A stretch of DNA of 64,000 bases from the NCBI GenBank assembly GCA_035524795.1, contig DATKOF010000035.1, forward strand, positions 1-64,000. Direction: 5' to 3'. Both the position numbers and the translations under genes were made by a program. This stretch comes from DATKOF01 sp035524795. GTDB taxonomy: Bacteria; Pseudomonadota; Gammaproteobacteria; Burkholderiales; SG8-41. This document shows positions 31,936-44,357 of the stretch, piece by piece (position 1 is the stretch's first letter; every line of letters begins with the position of its first letter). The notes below the pieces were generated by a model. That model was not told the DNA's origin. It did not search any database and saw only the letters and a program-made list of their open reading frames with translations.

Positions 31936-32705
31936 AGCGCATCGCATCTGCCGACAATCCGCGTTACAAGGCGCTGTTGAAACTTGCGCAGAACACGCGC
32001 GAGCGCAACCAGCAGCGCAAAACGCTGCTCGACGGCGTGCATCTGGTTGAGATGTACCGCGATCATCGCGGACGGCCGGAACTCGTCGCTGTCAGCGACG
32101 GCGGGCTGGAAAATCAGGAGATCGAGCAATTGCTGCAATCGTTGAAGCCGCTCGAACCCGTCGTATTGAGCGACGGTCTGTTCAAGCGCCTGTCCACGGT
32201 CGAAACGCCGACCGGCATTCTGGCAGCGATCGCCAGACCGCAGCCTGCGCCATCGAAACTCGACGCAACCTGCGTGCTGCTCGAAGACATTCAGGACGCC
32301 GGCAATCTCGGCTCGATTTTGCGCAGCGCGGCGGCGGCAGGGGTGGGGGAAATCTTTCTATCGAAAAATTCCGTCGATGCCTGGTCGCCGCGCGTACTGC
32401 GCGCCGGCATGGGCGCACATTTCCTGCTGAACATTCACGAGGACAGCGATTTGATTGCAATCGCGCGCGAGTTCAAGGGCAAAGTGCTGGCGGCAGATCA
32501 GAAAGCTTCGGCCTCGTTGTTCGATGCCGATTTGCGCGGCGCGGTCGCGTTCGTGCTCGGCAACGAGGGCGGGGGACTGTCAGAAGGCTTGGTCGGCGCT
32601 GCCGATCGAACCATCGCGATACCGATGGCGCAGGGCACGGAATCGCTGAATGTCGCCGCTTCGGCGGCGGTTTGCCTGTTCGAGTGGGTGAGGCGAAAAA
32701 TCTGA
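31932..32705 (+). CDS. TrmH/SpoU-family RNA 2'-O-methyltransferase
   Basis: A SAM-dependent RNA ribose methyltransferase with the SPOUT knot. An N-terminal substrate-binding domain (about residues 1-90, [15 protein letters not shown] and [12 protein letters not shown]) is followed by the catalytic domain. Its motifs are motif 1 [16 protein letters not shown], motif 2 [12 protein letters not shown] and motif 3 [20 protein letters not shown]. The 257 residues fit the RlmB/TsnR-like branch, but the target nucleotide cannot be read from sequence, so no symbol is given. The start is GTG at 31932, coupled to rnhB. Confidence 0.9.
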   Translation: MKRIASADNPRYKALLKLAQNTRERNQQRKTLLDGVHLVEMYRDHRGRPELVAVSDGGLENQEIEQLLQSLKPLEPVVLSDGLFKRLSTVETPTGILAAIARPQPAPSKLDATCVLLEDIQDAGNLGSILRSAAAAGVGEIFLSKNSVDAWSPRVLRAGMGAHFLLNIHEDSDLIAIAREFKGKVLAADQKASASLFDADLRGAVAFVLGNEGGGLSEGLVGAADRTIAIPMAQGTESLNVAASAAVCLFEWVRRKI

Positions 32706-32714
32706 CATACCGAG

Positions 32715-33215
32715 TTATGTCGCACCACCGAGGTTCTTCCATTTGCGCAGATCATCCTCACGGACGGCGCGAGCTTTCTTAAATCCCTTCTGGATATTCA
32801 GGCGATTTGCCGTAGAATCGTGCCGGTAGATGTGTCTAAAAAAGCCTTCGAGTTCAGCGATTTCCTCATTGCGAATATTGTCCCAAGCCACGAATACTGA
32901 GAAATGCGTCCAAAGACCGCCTTTCCGACTCGATTTGGCGTGAGACTTTAGGCGGCCTTTGATTCCACCGCGACGACCGGCGGTTGCCATGCCGACATAG
33001 AGTACATCGAACTTATCGTTCTCATATTTTCTTTCAGCTGGAGAGAAACGATACAGCACATAGAATCCATGAAGCTCTCGTGGAAGTTCGCCCATACGCT
33101 CGCGCGGTATGAACTCAGCACTCTTGCGAATCAATCGAAGTGGGCTTTCGGGCATATTTAAAATATTCTTTCGTGATTTTACGGCTCGAACGATGTTTTT
33201 TAGATTAATTTCCAA
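32715..33215 (-). CDS. GIY-YIG nuclease-like protein
   Basis: A 166-residue protein on the opposite strand from its neighbours. A GIY-YIG core is visible: GFYVLY (50-55), LYVGMA (72-77), GIKGRLKSH (84-92) with the expected Arg, then a helix with EIAELEGFFRHIYRH containing the usual metal-binding Glu, and LNIQKGFKK near the end. The N-terminal 45 residues are basic. No DNA-binding partner domain or homing-endonuclease context is present. Codon use and GC content are clearly lower than in the flanks, suggesting acquisition. Substrate unknown; nuclease activity is inferred from the fold only. Confidence 0.7.
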   Translation of the reverse strand: MEINLKNIVRAVKSRKNILNMPESPLRLIRKSAEFIPRERMGELPRELHGFYVLYRFSPAERKYENDKFDVLYVGMATAGRRGGIKGRLKSHAKSSRKGGLWTHFSVFVAWDNIRNEEIAELEGFFRHIYRHDSTANRLNIQKGFKKARAVREDDLRKWKNLGGAT

Positions 33216-33356
33216 TTTTACTCGGCGGCAGGGGTTTCGCTTGGGAAATAAGAAATGAGCTGTTCAGAAAGCTCAGAAATTTGAGCTTAGTCATCTCAAT
33301 TAAACCTTTGCCGGAATAGAATGTCTTTTTATGGTCGAACCGCGGACAGCCGAACG
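33216..33356. promoter_or_regulatory. ppsA upstream region with alternative hairpins
   Basis: An AT-rich spacer between the divergent GIY-YIG gene and ppsA. It contains AAGCTCA-GAAATT-TGAGCTT (33269-33288) overlapping a competing pair GAGCT (33257-33261) with AGCTC (33270-33274). Both cannot form at once. No promoter boxes close to consensus were identified. Confidence 0.4.
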
Positions 33357-35753
33357 ATGAAAAACATCCAATACGTCATTGATTTCACCGAACTCCGGGC
33401 AGCCGACGTCGGTCGCGTCGGCGGCAAGAACGCCTCGCTCGGCGAGATGATCGCGACGCTGACTGCCGCCGGAGTGCGGGTGCCGGGCGGGTTCGCGACG
33501 ACGGCCGAGGCTTATCGTGAGTTCCTCGCCCAGAACGGTCTCGACCGCAAGATCGAACAGGCGCTGGCCGGGCTCGACATCGGCAACGTTCAATTGCTGG
33601 CCAGGACCGGCGCGCAGATCCGCGGCTGGATCATCGATCAGCCATTGCAGCCGGCGTTGATGGCGGAAATCGAACGGACCTATGCAAAATTTTCGCAGCA
33701 GGCGAGGCGCGAGATTGCGGTCGCGGTGCGTTCGTCGGCAACCGCCGAGGACCTGCCCGAAGCGTCGTTCGCCGGCCAGCAGGAAACCTTTCTGAACATC
33801 CGCGGCCGTGACGCGGTGTTCGATGCGGTCAAACGCGTATTTGCGTCGCTCTACAACAACCGCGCGATTGCCTACCGCGTGCATCAGGGCTTCGCGCACA
33901 ACAAGGTCGCGCTGTCGGCCGGTGTGCAGCGCATGGTCGAGAGCAGCGCGAGCGGCGTGATGTTCACGCTCGACACCGAATCGGGTTTCGATCAGGTGGT
34001 GCTGATCAATGCCGCCTACGGCCTCGGCGAAACAGTGGTGCAGGGACAGGTCAATCCCGACGAGTTCCACGTCTACAAGCCCGCGCTGCGCGCGAACCGC
34101 CCCGCGATCCTGAGCCGCAATCTCGGCGGCAAGGCGATCCGGATGGTGTTTGGCGCCGATGCGACGGTCGGTAAATCGGTGCGGACACTCGATGTACCGG
34201 AAGTGGAGCAACGCAAGTTTTGCATCAGCGACGCTGAGGTCGAGGCACTGGCGCGCCACGCGCTCGTGATCGAGCAGCATTACGGCAAGCCGATGGACAT
34301 CGAGTGGGGGCGCGATGCCGGCGATCAGCAGCTTTATATCCTGCAGGCGCGGCCGGAGACGGTGCAGTCGCATGCGCGCGCCGACGTGCTACGCCATTAT
34401 CATCTGAAGCAGCGCTCCGAAGTGCTGGTCAAGGGACGCGCGATCGGTCAGCGCATTGGCGCCGGCAAGGTGAAGGTGATCAACAGCACCGCCGAGATGG
34501 AACGCGTGCAGCCGGGCGACGTGCTGGTCGCGGCGATGACCGATCCCGACTGGGAGCCGGTGATGAAGCGCGCCAGCGCGATCGTGACCGACCGCGGCGG
34601 GCGCACCTGCCACGCGGCGATCGTCGCGCGCGAGCTCGGCATCCCGGCGGTGGTCGGCTGCGGCGACGCGACGACCAAGCTGACCGACGGCATGCCGGTC
34701 ACGGTGTCATGCACCGAGGGCGAAGCCGGTTTCGTCTATCGCGGGCTGCTCGACAGCGAAGTCACCGAGCTCGCGCTCGATAAACTGCCGCAGCCGCCGG
34801 TCAAGATCGCGATGAACGTCGGCAACCCCGAACTTGCGTTCGAGTTCCGGCGTATCCCCAACGACGGCGTCGGGCTGGCGCGGCTCGAATTCATCATCGC
34901 GCACATGATCGGCCTGCACCCGCACGCGGCGCTCGAATATCCGAACGTGCCGGAGAAAATCCGCGGCGAGATCGAGCGCCGCGCCGCCGGCTACTCCGAC
35001 CCGGTCGCGTTCTACGTCGAGAAGCTCGCCGAAGGCGTTGCCACGCTCGGCGCCGCGTTCTGGCCAAAGCCGGTGATCGTGCGGCTGTCGGACTTCAAGT
35101 CGAACGAATATTCGAGCCTGGTCGGCGGCGACCACTACGAGCCGGACGAGGAAAACCCGATGATCGGCTTCCGCGGCGCATCGCGCTACGTCGCCGACAG
35201 CTTTCGCGCCTGCTTCGAGCTCGAATGCCGCGCGCTGAGGAAGGTGCGCGACGAGATGGGGCTGACCAACGTCGAAGTGATGGTGCCGTTCGTGCGCACC
35301 GTCGATGAGGCGAAGAAGGTGCTGGAGGCGATGGACGCCAATGGCCTCAGGCGCGGCGACAACGGCCTGCGCGTGATCATGATGTGTGAAATCCCGTCGA
35401 ACGCGGTGCTCGCCGCGCGGTTCCTCGAACTGTTCGATGGCTTTTCGATCGGCTCCAACGACATGACGCAGTTGACGCTCGGTCTCGACCGCGATTCCGG
35501 CCTCGTCGCCGGCGATTTCGACGAGCGCGACCCGGCGGTCAAGCACATGCTACATCTCGCGATCCAGGCCTGCCGCAAGGCCGGCAAGTACATCGGCATC
35601 TGCGGCCAGGGGCCGTCCGACCATCCCGATCTCGCGCAGTGGCTTGTCGAGGAGGGCATCGGCGCGCTGTCGCTGAACCCGGACACGGTGGTCGAGACCC
35701 GGCTCTATCTGGCGCAGGCGGCCGGTGCCGCCGCGAAATCAGGCGCGCGTTGA
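33357..35753 (+). CDS. ppsA: Phosphoenolpyruvate synthase (pyruvate, water dikinase)
   Basis: Converts pyruvate and ATP to PEP, AMP and phosphate, the entry to gluconeogenesis from C3 acids. The 798-residue protein has an N-terminal ATP-grasp domain ([30 protein letters not shown]), the swivelling phosphohistidine domain with H419 in [19 protein letters not shown], and a C-terminal PEP-binding TIM barrel ending with [16 protein letters not shown] at 33357 gives the usual [10 protein letters not shown]; a frame 12 codons longer is unlikely. The regulator gene ppsR, often divergent from ppsA, is not here. Confidence 0.97.
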   Translation: MKNIQYVIDFTELRAADVGRVGGKNASLGEMIATLTAAGVRVPGGFATTAEAYREFLAQNGLDRKIEQALAGLDIGNVQLLARTGAQIRGWIIDQPLQPALMAEIERTYAKFSQQARREIAVAVRSSATAEDLPEASFAGQQETFLNIRGRDAVFDAVKRVFASLYNNRAIAYRVHQGFAHNKVALSAGVQRMVESSASGVMFTLDTESGFDQVVLINAAYGLGETVVQGQVNPDEFHVYKPALRANRPAILSRNLGGKAIRMVFGADATVGKSVRTLDVPEVEQRKFCISDAEVEALARHALVIEQHYGKPMDIEWGRDAGDQQLYILQARPETVQSHARADVLRHYHLKQRSEVLVKGRAIGQRIGAGKVKVINSTAEMERVQPGDVLVAAMTDPDWEPVMKRASAIVTDRGGRTCHAAIVARELGIPAVVGCGDATTKLTDGMPVTVSCTEGEAGFVYRGLLDSEVTELALDKLPQPPVKIAMNVGNPELAFEFRRIPNDGVGLARLEFIIAHMIGLHPHAALEYPNVPEKIRGEIERRAAGYSDPVAFYVEKLAEGVATLGAAFWPKPVIVRLSDFKSNEYSSLVGGDHYEPDEENPMIGFRGASRYVADSFRACFELECRALRKVRDEMGLTNVEVMVPFVRTVDEAKKVLEAMDANGLRRGDNGLRVIMMCEIPSNAVLAARFLELFDGFSIGSNDMTQLTLGLDRDSGLVAGDFDERDPAVKHMLHLAIQACRKAGKYIGICGQGPSDHPDLAQWLVEEGIGALSLNPDTVVETRLYLAQAAGAAAKSGAR

Positions 35754-35778
35754 GAGCTTGTCCGGATTTGGGTAAAAT
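35750..35778 (+). promoter_or_regulatory. Sigma-70-type promoter for pyrG
   Basis: TTGAGA (35750-35755), a 17-base spacer and TAAAAT (35773-35778). It overlaps the ppsA stop codon and lies 23 bases before the pyrG ATG, so pyrG and the genes after it have their own start even though ppsA is co-directional. Confidence 0.65.
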
Positions 35779-35795
35779 GCGCAAACGGCCTATGA

Positions 35796-37475
<1,680 letters not shown>

Positions 37476-37481
37476 GTTGCG

Positions 37482-39622
<2,141 letters not shown>

Positions 39623-39631
39623 CGTCCGTCG

Positions 39632-39931
39632 ATGAAACCGCTTGCGTTTGCGCTGGGCGCGCTGATCGTGTTGCTGCAATATCCGTTGTGGTTCGGCAAG
39701 GGCGGCTGGCTGCGGGTGCGGGAAGTGGACCATCAGCTTCAGGAGCAGCGCGATGCCAACCGCAAACTGCAGGAGCGCAACGCGGCGCTCGACGCCGACG
39801 TGCGCGACCTCAAACAGGGTTTCGACGCGATCGAGGAGCGCGCGCGCAATGAGCTTGGAATGGTCAAGCGCGATGAAATTTTCTTCCAGGTTCTGGATGT
39901 CCCGCGCAGCGCGGGAAGCAACGGGCATTGA
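39632..39931 (+). CDS. ftsB: Cell division protein FtsB
   Basis: A small bitopic protein of the FtsQLB divisome complex. The 99 residues have one membrane segment (about 4-20, [19 protein letters not shown]) and a periplasmic coiled coil (about 28-62, [17 protein letters not shown]), then the conserved ending [20 protein letters not shown]. It starts nine bases after eno and its stop abuts the folD start. Confidence 0.93.
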   Translation: MKPLAFALGALIVLLQYPLWFGKGGWLRVREVDHQLQEQRDANRKLQERNAALDADVRDLKQGFDAIEERARNELGMVKRDEIFFQVLDVPRSAGSNGH

Positions 39932-40789
39932 ATGACCGCAAAAATCATCGACGGCGCGGCGATCGCTCAGCAAACCTATGCCGCTCTCAAGCAGCGCGTC
40001 GCGGCGCTCGGCCGCCGCGGCGCGAAGCCGGGCCTCGCGGTGGTGCTGGTCGGCAACCATCCGGCGTCCGAGGTCTATGTCCGCAACAAAGTCAAAGCCT
40101 GCGCCGACACCGGACTGCATTCCGAGGAATACCGCCTTCCGGCGCATACTGCGGAAGCCGACGTGCTGGCGTTGTTGCAGCGCCTCAATGACGACCCGAA
40201 GATTCACGGCATCCTGGTGCAGCTGCCGCTGCCGCCGCAGTTCAACGCGCAGCGCGTGACGCAGGCGATCGCGCCGACCAAGGACGTCGACGGTTTCGGC
40301 TGGACCAATCTCGGCGCGCTGCTGACCGGCGACACCATTTTCGCGCCGTGCACGCCGCTCGGCGTGATGACGATGCTCGATCAGATCGGCATCGATCCCG
40401 AAGGAAAACAGGCGGTCGTGATCGGACGCAGCACGATCGTCGGCAAACCGCTCGCGCTGATGCTGATGGCGCGCAACGCGACGGTCACTGTCTGCCATTC
40501 GCGGACGCCCGACCTGAAACAGCACGCGCTGCGCGCCGATATCCTCGCAGTCGCGGTCGGCCGCGCGCGGATGGTTACCGGCGACATGGTGAAACCGGGC
40601 GCGGTGGTGATCGACGTCGGGATGAACCGGCTGCCGGACGGCAAGCTCACCGGCGACGTCGATTTCGATTCGGCGAGCGAAACCGCTGCATGGATCACGC
40701 CAGTGCCCGGCGGCGTCGGCCGCATGACCGTCGCGATGCTGATTACCAACACCGTCACCGCCGCCGAACGCGCCGCTGATTTGGAATAA
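39932..40789 (+). CDS. folD: Methylene-THF dehydrogenase/methenyl-THF cyclohydrolase
   Basis: A bifunctional one-carbon enzyme converting 5,10-methylene-THF to 10-formyl-THF with NADP+. The 285 residues include the folate-site segment SEVYVRNKVKACADTGLHSE with the catalytic Tyr and Lys, GILVQLPLPPQFN, and the nucleotide-site motif VVIGRSTIVGKPLALML. PVPGGVGRMTVAML near the C-terminus is diagnostic. TGAATG joins it to ftsB. Confidence 0.98.
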   Translation: MTAKIIDGAAIAQQTYAALKQRVAALGRRGAKPGLAVVLVGNHPASEVYVRNKVKACADTGLHSEEYRLPAHTAEADVLALLQRLNDDPKIHGILVQLPLPPQFNAQRVTQAIAPTKDVDGFGWTNLGALLTGDTIFAPCTPLGVMTMLDQIGIDPEGKQAVVIGRSTIVGKPLALMLMARNATVTVCHSRTPDLKQHALRADILAVAVGRARMVTGDMVKPGAVVIDVGMNRLPDGKLTGDVDFDSASETAAWITPVPGGVGRMTVAMLITNTVTAAERAADLE

Positions 40790-40848
40790 GTAATTAACTC
40801 TCCGTTTATGCTATTTTTTCGGGTTTTGCGGCCCGCATCGGTTTATTC

Positions 40849-43800
40849 ATGTTGAAACTCGCACATCAGCTTTCATTCAACGACCTTTACCGGCGCGACG
40901 GACTGCTGCATCTCGACGCCGCCTTCCTGAAGGAACTTGAGCGCAGCGATGCGACGCTGCACGAACAACTCGTCACCGCGCGTGGTAATCCGGAAGCGCT
41001 GGCCGTCAAACAGGAGTCGGAGCTGCTGATCGCGCTGGCGCCGCATCTCGACGATTTCATCGCCGGACTGTTCGGCATCCGAAAGGAACTCGGGCAATTG
41101 TCGGCGCGCCACCATGAATTGGCTCCGCTCTACGGTTGCAAACGGTTGTTCGTTCAACGCAAGGCGTTGCACAAGGTATCGATCAAAGACGCCGAGGAGG
41201 TGGATGGTGCCGCGCTGCGTGCTGAACTGACGTCATTGATCGGTGGCGAATTCAGCGAACTCGCGTTCGCACGCAGCGTCAACGCCTGGCTGCAGGACGA
41301 GGCCGCGCACGCGCGCGAACTCGAATTCGCGCTGCGCTATGCGGCATGGGCGGTGTTGACGCCGGCCGGCAAGGCCCATCATGCAGCGGGCGTGCTGTTC
41401 AAGGTGCCGCACAAGCTCGATTACCAGCATCTGGTGCCGCTGGTCGCCGAAAACCGTCCCGGTTATACCGAATACCACATGGATCCCGGGCACCTGCGCC
41501 GGCGCGAAGGCTTCGCGCTGACCGACGCCGGCGCCGATCTCGCCGGCGCGCTCGATCAGGCCAATTACTGCATCTGGTGCCATCAGCAAGGCAAGGACTC
41601 ATGCTCGAAAGGGCTGCGCGAGAAAGGCGCCAGCGGCAGGGGCAACGTGTCGTTCAAGAAAAGCCCGCTCGGCGTCACGCTCGCCGGTTGTCCGCTCGAA
41701 GAGAAGATTTCCGAGTTCCACAAGGTCAAGACCGAGGGCATCGTCATCGGCGCGCTCGCCATCATCGTGGTCGACAATCCAATGGCGGCGGCAACCGGCC
41801 ACCGCATCTGCAACGACTGCATGAAGGCCTGCATCTACCAGAAACAGGAGCCGGTCAACATCCCGCAGGCAGAGACGCGCACGCTGAAGGACGTGCTCGA
41901 ACTGCCGTGGGGCTTCGAGATCTACAGCCTGCTGACGCGCTGGAACCCGCTCAATTTGCGGCGGCCGTATCCGCTGCCACCGAGCGGCAAGCGTGTGCTG
42001 ATCGCCGGCATGGGGCCGGCCGGTTTCACGCTCGCGCATTACCTGATCAACGACGGCCATACCGTGGTCGGCATCGACGGCCTCAAAATCGAGCCGCTGC
42101 CGGCCGAAATTTCGGGCGTTGACGCGCACGGCAAACGTGCGCCGTTCGAGCCGGTGCGCGACGTCAATGCGCTTTATGAGGCGCTCGATGCGCGCGTGAT
42201 GGCGGGCTTCGGCGGCGTCGCCGAGTACGGGATCACGGTGCGCTGGGACAAGAATTTCCTGAAACTGATCCGGCTGTTGCTCGAACGCCGCGAGCAGTTC
42301 GCACTGTTCGGCGGCGTGCGCTTCGGCGGCACGCTGACGGTCGAGAACGCGTTCGAGCTCGGCTTCGACCATCTCGCGATGGCGGTCGGCGCCGGCAAGC
42401 CGACGGTGCTCGACATGCCGCATGGACTGGCGCGCGGCGTGCGCGCGGCGTCGGATTTCCTGATGGCGTTGCAGCTGACCGGCGCCGCGAAGAGCGATTC
42501 GATCGCCAACATGCAGCTGCGGCTGCCGGTGGTCGTGATCGGCGGCGGGTTGACCGCGATCGACACCGCGACCGAGTCACTCGCTTATTATCCGGTGCAG
42601 GTCGAGAAATTCCTGCGCCGTTACGATACGCTGGCGCAGGAAAAAGGCGAAATCGAAGTGCGCGCGGCGTGGAACGAAGAGGAGCGTGCGATTGCCGACG
42701 AATGGCTTGCGCATGCGCGCGCGATCCGCGCCGAGCGCGCAACCGCTATTTTGCAGAACCGCGCGCCGCAGCTGATCGAGCTGCTGCAATCGTGGGGCGG
42801 CGTCACGATCGCCTACCGCCGGCATCTCACCGACAGCCCGTCATACACGCTGAACCATGAAGAAGTGCAGAAAGCGCTTGAAGAAGGCATTCGCTTTGCC
42901 GAAAACCTGAGCCCGCTCGCGGTCGAGGTCGACGCCTGGGGCCATGCGCGGGCGATCCGGATGGCGGTGCAGAAACCCGACGCGGAAGGCAAACCGGCAA
43001 ACGGCGGCGAAACCGAACTGCCGGCCAGGACTGTGCTGGTCGCCGCCGGCACTCAGCCCAATACGGTGCTGGCGCGCGAAGACACTGCGCATTTCAGACT
43101 CGACGGCAAATATTTTCGCGCCTGCGGCGAGGACGGCAATCCGGTCGCCTCGGAACCGGCGATCTCGAAGCCGGAGCAGGTACGCGTGCTGCTGGCAAAA
43201 CACGGCGACGGCCGCTTCATCAGTTATTTCGGCGACGTCCATCCGTCGTTCTTCGGCAACGTGGTCAAGGCAATGGGCAGCGCGAAGCAAGGCTATCCGA
43301 TCGTCAGCCGCGTGCTGGAAAAAGTCCGGCCCGCCTGCGCCAGCGGCGACGCCGAATTCGTCGCGCGTCTCAACGATGAATTACGCGCGACGGTGCACGA
43401 CGTGGTGCGGCTGACGCCCAATATCGTCGAGGTCGTGGTGCGCGCGCCGGCGGCGGCGCGCCGCTTCCGTCCCGGCCAGTTCTATCGTCTGCAGGATTTC
43501 GAAACGCGCGCCGCGCACACCCGTGACACCACGTTCGCAATGGAGGGGCTGGCGATGACCGGCGCCTGGGTCGACGTCGGAAAGGGCTTGATCTCGACGG
43601 TCGTGCTCGAAATGGGCGGGTCGAGCGATCTGTGTGCGCTGCTCAAGCCGGGCGATCCGTTGGTGCTGATGGGGCCGACCGGCGCGCCGACCGAAATCCC
43701 GCCCGATGAAACCGTGGTGCTGGTCGGCGGCGGGCTCGGCAACGCGGTGCTGTTTTCGATCGGCGCCGCGTTGCGCAAGGCCGGCAGTCGCGTGCTGTAT

Positions 43801-44355
43801 TTCGCCGGCTACAAGCGCGTGATCGACCGCTACAAGGTTGCCGAAATCGAGGCGGCGTCCGATGCCGTGGTCTGGTGCTGCGACGAGGAGCCGGGCTTCA
43901 CGCCCGACCGCGCGCAGGACAAGCGTTTCGTCGGCAACATCGTGAACGGCATCCACGCCTATGCAAGCGGCGCGCTCGGCGCACAGCCGATTGCCATCAA
44001 GGACGCCGACCACATCATTGCGATCGGCTCGGACAAGATGATGGCAGCGGTCGCGCGCGCGCGGCACGACGTGTTGAAATCGTTCCTCAAGGAGCATCAT
44101 TTTGCGATCGGCTCGATCAACTCGCCGATGCAGTGCATGATGAAGGAAATCTGCGCGCAGTGTCTGCAGCCCCACCATGACCCGACGACCGGCAAAACCA
44201 GCTATGTGTTCTCGTGCTTTAACCAGGACCAGCCGCTCGATCGCGTTGACTGGGGTGCGCTCGACCAGCGCCTCAAGCAGAACTCGGTGCAGGAAAAACT
44301 GACCGCGCAGTGGATCACTCATTGCCTGCATGAGCTGCCGCAACCCATGGTCTGA
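40849..44355 (+). CDS. Large iron-sulfur flavoprotein: GltD/NfnB-like and PyrK/NfnA-like halves fused
   Basis: A 1168-residue single chain. Residues 1-230: mostly helical, no recognised domain. 240-330: seven cysteines (C241, C244, C252, C281, C321, C324, C328) placed like the N-terminal iron-sulfur region of GltD/NfnB. From 380: FAD site GMGPAG (387-392) and NAD(P) site GGGLTA (565-570), the GltD-type pyridine-nucleotide:disulfide fold. From about 855: a ferredoxin-reductase-like unit with RPGQFY (874), GGGLGNAVL (960) and a [2Fe-2S] set C1096, C1102, C1105, C1123, the PyrK pattern. Gene order and parts equal the two NfnAB (NADH-dependent ferredoxin:NADP oxidoreductase) subunits in one protein. 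Such fusions are usually labelled only as oxidoreductase; electron bifurcation is a hypothesis. It lies two bases before the metal ATPase. Confidence 0.8.
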   Translation: MLKLAHQLSFNDLYRRDGLLHLDAAFLKELERSDATLHEQLVTARGNPEALAVKQESELLIALAPHLDDFIAGLFGIRKELGQLSARHHELAPLYGCKRLFVQRKALHKVSIKDAEEVDGAALRAELTSLIGGEFSELAFARSVNAWLQDEAAHARELEFALRYAAWAVLTPAGKAHHAAGVLFKVPHKLDYQHLVPLVAENRPGYTEYHMDPGHLRRREGFALTDAGADLAGALDQANYCIWCHQQGKDSCSKGLREKGASGRGNVSFKKSPLGVTLAGCPLEEKISEFHKVKTEGIVIGALAIIVVDNPMAAATGHRICNDCMKACIYQKQEPVNIPQAETRTLKDVLELPWGFEIYSLLTRWNPLNLRRPYPLPPSGKRVLIAGMGPAGFTLAHYLINDGHTVVGIDGLKIEPLPAEISGVDAHGKRAPFEPVRDVNALYEALDARVMAGFGGVAEYGITVRWDKNFLKLIRLLLERREQFALFGGVRFGGTLTVENAFELGFDHLAMAVGAGKPTVLDMPHGLARGVRAASDFLMALQLTGAAKSDSIANMQLRLPVVVIGGGLTAIDTATESLAYYPVQVEKFLRRYDTLAQEKGEIEVRAAWNEEERAIADEWLAHARAIRAERATAILQNRAPQLIELLQSWGGVTIAYRRHLTDSPSYTLNHEEVQKALEEGIRFAENLSPLAVEVDAWGHARAIRMAVQKPDAEGKPANGGETELPARTVLVAAGTQPNTVLAREDTAHFRLDGKYFRACGEDGNPVASEPAISKPEQVRVLLAKHGDGRFISYFGDVHPSFFGNVVKAMGSAKQGYPIVSRVLEKVRPACASGDAEFVARLNDELRATVHDVVRLTPNIVEVVVRAPAAARRFRPGQFYRLQDFETRAAHTRDTTFAMEGLAMTGAWVDVGKGLISTVVLEMGGSSDLCALLKPGDPLVLMGPTGAPTEIPPDETVVLVGGGLGNAVLFSIGAALRKAGSRVLYFAGYKRVIDRYKVAEIEAASDAVVWCCDEEPGFTPDRAQDKRFVGNIVNGIHAYASGALGAQPIAIKDADHIIAIGSDKMMAAVARARHDVLKSFLKEHHFAIGSINSPMQCMMKEICAQCLQPHHDPTTGKTSYVFSCFNQDQPLDRVDWGALDQRLKQNSVQEKLTAQWITHCLHELPQPMV

Positions 44356-44357
44356 TT

